A stretch of 64,000 nucleotides of DNA from Spelaeicoccus albus (lineage in GTDB: Bacteria > Actinomycetota > Actinomycetes > Actinomycetales > Brevibacteriaceae), in contig NZ_JACBZP010000001.1 in NCBI RefSeq assembly GCF_013409065.1, positions 1,426,001 through 1,490,000 of the forward strand, in the 5' to 3' direction. The position numbers and the translations under genes are program-made. This document shows positions 59,728 to 64,000 of this stretch, one piece after another. The stretch's first letter is position 1, and every line of letters starts with the position of its first letter. Under the pieces are notes generated by a model, which was given only the letters and a program-made list of their open reading frames with translations, was not told where the DNA came from and made no database searches.

Positions 59728-61956
59728 ATGACCGTAGCTCGTCGCACTTTCCTAGCAGCCGCCGGCACAGTCTCAGCGGTTGCCACCCTTGAGTCCCCAC
59801 TTGGAAACCCCGCGCACGCTAGCCCCGGAGTATCCGGCCGCCACCACCACGATGGATTCGACCTGATGCACGGTCGCGGTCGTGTTGAATTGCAGTGGTG
59901 GGGATCGGACATCGGCCAATTCGCCGCTTCCGAGCTTGCCGATTACGTCAAATCGATGACCGGGACGAGAATCCATACCTCCCGTGTGCCGGCTCCGTCC
60001 GACAAACCCGGCACCGCGCATTCCGGAATTTTCTTGGCCCGCGGGCACGTCGACAGGACGAAACGCGCACGCTGGATATCGACCGCGAACGAAAAACTGG
60101 ATTCTAAACCGGACGACACCTACATCATTCAGTCCGCCGCCGGCCACGTCGTGCTCACCGGAGCCGGTGAGCGCGGCACGTTGAACGCGGTGTATTCGTT
60201 GCTCGAACAACTCGGCGTGCACTTTTTCGCCCCGGAATTCGCCTTCTACCAGGGCAACTCCGAACGCGTGCCGAGAAAGTCGCGCTGCGTCGTCCGCGCT
60301 CAGTCAACTCTCGTCGAACCGAAATGGCCGATCCGACGCAAAGACGTCGAAGAGGGATTCAGTTTGAGCAAGGGCCACATCGTGGCCCTCGTCGACTGGA
60401 TGGCCAAGCACAAACTCAACTATCTCGTGTTTCCGTACGACTACTACGCGATCGGCGTCACGCGCTACGACGACTTCCGTGAAGTTCTGGCGCCCGAACT
60501 CGCCAAGCGCGGGATCAAGATGGAAGTGGGCGGACACGGCTACGACTCGTTCTTGCCGCCGGAGAAGTACCCCCAGTTCTATACGAGCGATGCGTCGGTG
60601 TTCGACGTGCAGAACCAGGACGCCGTCGACACCTATGTGAGCAATGTGGTCGATTACCTGGCGGACCGGCCGGAGATTGCCACGTTTGATTGCTGGCCGC
60701 CGGACGGCGGTACGTGGCCGAAGGCGGCGTTGTCCAAATACGGCACCGCAACGAATGCGGAAACCGTGGTGGTGAACGCCCTGGTCGCGGCGCTGAAGAA
60801 GGCCGGGATCAGCACGCGCGTCGAACGCATCGCGTACGCTGCGGCGCTGGAACCGCCGACGGGCTCGTATGAATTCGATCCGGACGTGCTGATCGACTTC
60901 GCCGCGATCGGCCGCACCTACACCGTGCCTTTCGGCGATCCCTCGAATGAGACGAACGCGAAGTTCGCCAAGTTGCTCAAAAAGTGGATATTCCTCCATC
61001 AGGGCGATGTGGCGATTTACGATTATTCGCGTCGCTATCGCTGGCGCGGCTTGGGCAACCCGATCGACGTGATTGCCGCCGATGCGGCGTACTACCACAA
61101 GGTCGGAGCGCAGGGCACCGAAAGTTACGCCGAGGCGGGGAACTGGCTGCAATTCGAGGCCGAACACCTGTTTACCGCGCAGAGCGCCTGGAATCCCACG
61201 CTGAGCGCGGACGAGTTCCGCAGCGACTATCTGCCGGCGCGGTTCGGGCGCGGCGCACATGACGTGGCACGCTACCTCGGGCACACGTCTGCCGATCCGG
61301 ACCAGCTCGGGGCCGATGGCGGTGGGACCAAATTCCGTCGCCAATATCGCGCCGCCTTGTCCGACATTGTGGCGGCGCAGCACGCGGTCGGGCGCAATCG
61401 TTCGGCGCAAAACATCCTCGGCCTGTTGAAGTCCGGCGTCCACCTATCGCTGGCCGATATCGACATCACATACGAGGCTGACAATCCGAAGCGACTCGAA
61501 CGAGCACAGCGCAGATATCGTGTGTTGACGGAAAAATACCGGTTTAGCGGCATTCAGCTGGAGTGCACTTACCAAACGAAACGGTATGGATTCACGCTTG
61601 GCCGGGAAGAGACCGCGCAGCGGTATCGATCACCGGCGTGGGGTTACTTGCGTGAGTGGTCGCTGACCTGCAGGGCCGGCGAATCGACGCCCCTGGTGGT
61701 CGTGGCGCAGCCCGTGGACTTCGACCGCCATCGCATCCGGTGGGAGCTGGATCTGCCCGACGCCATCACGTCGTCACGGGCCTCCGGCCGCTTGGACATC
61801 ATTGGTTCCCGGGCCGAACACGCGCCGTGCCGAATCACGGTCGGTCCGAACGTTCCTGCCGGCACGTACACGATCGGCGTGACCTTTTACGAAGTCGGCG
61901 ACCGAAACGGAGGAACGAAGCTCGGTACCGACGAGGCGACCTTGACCGTGGTCTGA
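59728..61956 (+). CDS. Tat-exported DUF4838-type protein (putative glycan-acting)
   Basis: 742 residues. Tat-like signal ARRTFLAAA (twin Arg at 5-6) with possible cleavage after AHA (~32). Residues ~40-180 form an alpha/beta domain like the N-terminal domain of alpha-glucuronidases and related glycosidases (AASELADYVKSMTGTRI, GTLNAVYSLLEQLGVHFFAPE). Residues ~200-560 carry DUF4838-like barrel features (MAKHKLNYLVFPYDYYAIG, FDCWPPDGGTWP). A beta-sandwich (~640-742, NVPAGTYTIGVTFYEVG) ends it. No proven catalytic residue can be named. Co-expressed with the sulfatase, so it probably trims or binds a sulfated glycan outside the cell. Confidence 0.75.
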   Translation: MTVARRTFLAAAGTVSAVATLESPLGNPAHASPGVSGRHHHDGFDLMHGRGRVELQWWGSDIGQFAASELADYVKSMTGTRIHTSRVPAPSDKPGTAHSGIFLARGHVDRTKRARWISTANEKLDSKPDDTYIIQSAAGHVVLTGAGERGTLNAVYSLLEQLGVHFFAPEFAFYQGNSERVPRKSRCVVRAQSTLVEPKWPIRRKDVEEGFSLSKGHIVALVDWMAKHKLNYLVFPYDYYAIGVTRYDDFREVLAPELAKRGIKMEVGGHGYDSFLPPEKYPQFYTSDASVFDVQNQDAVDTYVSNVVDYLADRPEIATFDCWPPDGGTWPKAALSKYGTATNAETVVVNALVAALKKAGISTRVERIAYAAALEPPTGSYEFDPDVLIDFAAIGRTYTVPFGDPSNETNAKFAKLLKKWIFLHQGDVAIYDYSRRYRWRGLGNPIDVIAADAAYYHKVGAQGTESYAEAGNWLQFEAEHLFTAQSAWNPTLSADEFRSDYLPARFGRGAHDVARYLGHTSADPDQLGADGGGTKFRRQYRAALSDIVAAQHAVGRNRSAQNILGLLKSGVHLSLADIDITYEADNPKRLERAQRRYRVLTEKYRFSGIQLECTYQTKRYGFTLGREETAQRYRSPAWGYLREWSLTCRAGESTPLVVVAQPVDFDRHRIRWELDLPDAITSSRASGRLDIIGSRAEHAPCRITVGPNVPAGTYTIGVTFYEVGDRNGGTKLGTDEATLTVV

Positions 61957-62050
61957 TCCGTCGCCGTATTAGCAGTGCTGATCATATGCGGTTCTATCCT
62001 CGAATGCGCTCCTCGTTATGACCGCTGCTCGGGTTTAACGCGGGCAAGTG

Positions 62051-62089
62051 ATGAGCCCCGCCCGAGACGATCCATGGGGCGGGGCTCAT
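62051..62089. terminator. strong hairpin between convergent genes
   Basis: ATGAGCCCCGCCC at 62051-62063 pairs perfectly with GGGCGGGGCTCAT at 62077-62089, loop 13 bases. No T-run, but a 13-pair GC-rich stem between genes ending at 61956 and 62115 is a good bidirectional terminator. It is the only clear element in that gap. Confidence 0.75.
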
Positions 62090-62114
62090 TGCTGCGATGT
62101 TGATCGGTCGATCG

Positions 62115-62870
62115 TCAGGTCAGCCTGACTTTGACCGGGTCGCCAAACATGGAGCCGCTGAACAAAATAAACTTCGGGGTAACGCTTTTCGGAACGTCGA
62201 ATATGAGCTTTCCCTTAGTCGTGTTACCAGGGTTGATTTCCTCCAGAAGGCCATTGGAGTCTTCAAGTGCGATAGCCGCGTCGTCGTCGGCACTGTATTT
62301 CTTACCGTCAGCATCGACAAGCTTCTGGTCGTCACCCCAAAAAGTTTCAGATTCGTCGCCGATATTCTTCACGTCTACAGATACGACAATGTACTGCCCA
62401 TCGGCAGTTTCCTGCCATCCGGAAGATCCAACTTTATGGACACCGTCTTTGACCTCAGTAACCGTGAATTTGAAATGACCGCTTTTGACGGAGTCGCCCT
62501 GTTTCACGACTGCGACATGTTCGATTTCATGAGACACGTCACTGCTCGACGAAGCGGAATCTCCGCCGAAAGCGTCGTAAATCGAAATTGTAAAAGTTAG
62601 CGCGATGATGAAGCCGATAGCCCCCATAGCCGTTCCCGCAATCGCGAGGCCACGTGGGCGGTATTTAATAATTAAGCCGATGACGCCAAAGATTATTGCC
62701 AAAGGGCCTAACCCGAACGAAACAACGCCGACAAATGGTATGAATCCAAAAAGTAGTGCAAGTAAGCCAACGACGAATGCGGTGACGCCCCACGGATTTC
62801 CCCGTTTGACCGGTGCAGGTGCTGGTGGCGGAGCAGGAGCGTAGGAAGGTGCGGACACGGGGGTTTCCAA
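62115..62870 (-). CDS. DUF4190/DUF4352-like membrane-anchored protein
   Basis: 251 residues. Pro/Ala-rich start (residues 8-22), then two hydrophobic segments around a Gly-rich turn (~28-90), resembling DUF4190, and a soluble DUF4352-like beta-sandwich from ~120 on (ADGQYIVVSVDVKNIGDESETF, NPGNTTKGKLIFDVPKSV). Such proteins face outward and may bind ligands or other cell-surface proteins, but no function is known. Base composition is visibly more AT-rich than in its neighbours, a hint of recent arrival. Confidence 0.75.
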   Translation of the reverse strand: METPVSAPSYAPAPPPAPAPVKRGNPWGVTAFVVGLLALLFGFIPFVGVVSFGLGPLAIIFGVIGLIIKYRPRGLAIAGTAMGAIGFIIALTFTISIYDAFGGDSASSSSDVSHEIEHVAVVKQGDSVKSGHFKFTVTEVKDGVHKVGSSGWQETADGQYIVVSVDVKNIGDESETFWGDDQKLVDADGKKYSADDDAAIALEDSNGLLEEINPGNTTKGKLIFDVPKSVTPKFILFSGSMFGDPVKVRLT

Positions 62871-63045
62871 TCGTTTTCAGATGCGGTAGTTGTCGCTTCA
62901 ACTATACGAGGGAGTGTATGACGTGAACATAACGGAAGCGAGAAGAAGCGATAACGTATCGAGTTTTCAGCGTGATGTGCATGACTTTGTGGCATGTGGG
63001 TGTGACTGATGACGGTGGTAAGCACCGCTATTTGAGAGAACGAGA

Positions 63046-63783
63046 CTAGCGAGTGACGTTCTCAAGGGCCGCGCGGGCCGACCGGACCGTTGCGGCGTCC
63101 GTGACGAAATAGGAATCGCCCGAGTCGGCGGCGCCGAGGCTGACGTTCGTCCGCCGCACTCGCTCCGTGCGCAGCTTTGCGGACATGTGTACGGCGTCCG
63201 CGCCGGCGCCGATCACGGGCTCGAGCGTCGACGGCGTCAAGCCGCCGCCGGCCATGATCCCGACACCGCGCGCCTCCTCCGACATGCGCGCGATCGCCGC
63301 GGCTCCGTCGACGGCGGTGTCCGCGCCGCCGGACGTGAGCACCTGGTCGACTCCGAGATCCGCCAGACCGCCCACGACCTCAATCGGGTCGGCCGCGTGA
63401 TCGATCGCCCGGTGGAAGGTGATGCGAACAGTCGGTGCGACATCGCGGGCGGCAGCGACGAGCCGCCGAGTACCCGCGGCGTCAAGCGACCCGTCCGCCT
63501 GCAACGCGCCCAACACGACACCGGCGACCCCTGCGGCTGCCAGGCACCGTGCCTCCCGCTCCATCGTGCGAAGCTCCGATTCGTCGTAGACGAAGTCTCC
63601 GGGCCGGCAGCGCAGCAAGGCGAATGTCGGGATCCCGGTCTCCACGGTGAGCGCCACCGCTCCCTCGGATGGGGTGAGCCCGCCGAGTTCGAGCCCGGTA
63701 CACAATTCGACCCGGTCCGCGCCGTTGTCCCGTGCCGTGCACGCCCCTTCCGGCGACGTGACGGCGATCTCCAAGTCGACCAT
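63046..63783 (-). CDS. cutC: CutC-family protein
   Basis: 245 residues. LEIAVTSPEGACTARDNGADRVELCTGLELGGLTPS (4-39) is the CutC hallmark, followed by RCRPGDFVYDESEL, ITFHRAID, VLTSGGADTAVDG and GIMAGGGLTPSTL. CutC was linked to copper tolerance in E. coli, but its true reaction is unknown; it has a TIM-barrel with conserved Asp/Glu/Arg residues. It follows an incomplete gene by 5 bases on the same strand and is probably co-transcribed with it. Confidence 0.92.
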   Translation of the reverse strand: MVDLEIAVTSPEGACTARDNGADRVELCTGLELGGLTPSEGAVALTVETGIPTFALLRCRPGDFVYDESELRTMEREARCLAAAGVAGVVLGALQADGSLDAAGTRRLVAAARDVAPTVRITFHRAIDHAADPIEVVGGLADLGVDQVLTSGGADTAVDGAAAIARMSEEARGVGIMAGGGLTPSTLEPVIGAGADAVHMSAKLRTERVRRTNVSLGAADSGDSYFVTDAATVRSARAALENVTR

Positions 63784-63788
63784 GACGA

Positions 63789-64000
63789 TCAGGCGCCGAA
63801 TTCGGCGGCATCGAATGGCTCGTTCGATGCCGGGATGATCCGAGCCGACAGGTCGGGATCGGGCATGTCCGGGTCGAACGGGAACATGGGCCGCTTGATC
63901 CGCCGGTGCCCCAACCGGACGAGATCCTGGTCGACGCCGCCCGGGGTGAGAGCGAGCATCCAGTCTTCCGCCATGTCGAACAGTTCCGGCTCGAGATAGC
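63789..64000 (-). CDS. C-terminus of an unidentified protein (5' end outside the window)
   Basis: The frame runs in from the window edge (YLEPELFDMAEDWMLALTPGG) and ends FDAAEFGA; about 70 residues are visible. The composition (PMFPFDPDMPDPDLSARIIPASNEPF) is that of an exposed tail. I do not recognise it. CutC genes often sit beside glycan-processing genes, but that is only context. Confidence 0.6.
   Translation of the reverse strand, partial: YLEPELFDMAEDWMLALTPGGVDQDLVRLGHRRIKRPMFPFDPDMPDPDLSARIIPASNEPFDAAEFGA

Overview
The window is high-GC, densely packed DNA with Shine-Dalgarno-led genes, many ATGA/TGATG overlaps and lipoprotein-anchored ABC binding proteins. This points to an actinobacterium, probably of the Micrococcales (Brevibacteriaceae-like genera would fit). 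The phylum is a confident call; anything finer is a guess. No rRNA, tRNA, CRISPR array, integrase or transposase was seen.

Layout. (1) 1-3674 is a less GC-rich, defence-flavoured edge: the C-terminus of a GmrSD-type DUF262/DUF1524/DUF5655 protein, a hypothetical membrane protein, an orphan HicB-like antitoxin, an HNH endonuclease and a Nudix hydrolase. (2) 3747-10076: LacI regulator, MFS transporter and the two hydantoinase/oxoprolinase subunits HyuA/HyuB, with a LacI-type palindrome in front of the transporter. (3) 10189-19288: RpiR regulator, a polyamine-type ABC importer, a creatinase-like M24 protein, an S10 carboxypeptidase and an amidohydrolase. (4) 19351-20495: MarR regulator divergent from a small membrane protein over a perfect palindrome. 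(5) 20525-23228: NitT/TauT-type ABC importer on the minus strand. (6) 23416-33436: serine hydrolase and IclR regulator (minus), an oligopeptide-type ABC importer (plus), a ROK protein without its catalytic residues, a creatininase-family amidohydrolase and an enolase-superfamily dehydratase. (7) 33647-44940: a PucR-led nine-gene cluster with a DUF1537-like kinase, a Cys-less isochorismatase-like protein, an FMN oxidase-like protein with His replaced by Tyr, an Opp-type importer with a fused double ATPase, and an FAD oxidoreductase. (8) 45155-48977: permease, class-A-like serine hydrolase and D-aminoacylase. (9) 49255-54666: CocE/NonD hydrolase translationally coupled to an OpuC-type importer, flanked by two copies of a long palindromic repeat. 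(10) 55006-61956: PadR regulator, NitT/TauT-type importer, sulfatase and a Tat-exported DUF4838 protein. (11) 62115-64000: a DUF4190/DUF4352-like protein, CutC and the C-terminus of an unidentified protein.

Taken together, positions 3.7-62 kb read as a series of scavenging modules. Most combine one regulator, one importer and one to four hydrolases or oxidoreductases, and each uses a different regulator family (LacI, RpiR, MarR, IclR, PucR, PadR). The substrates look like small amides, cyclic amides, modified peptides, esters and sulfate esters, but none can be named from sequence alone. A recurring feature is that canonical catalytic or metal-binding residues are replaced (M24, amidohydrolase, ROK, DUF1537, isochorismatase-like and FMN proteins). 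The PucR cluster (7), where three consecutive enzymes show this, and the PadR sulfatase operon (10) are the best candidates for undescribed pathways.
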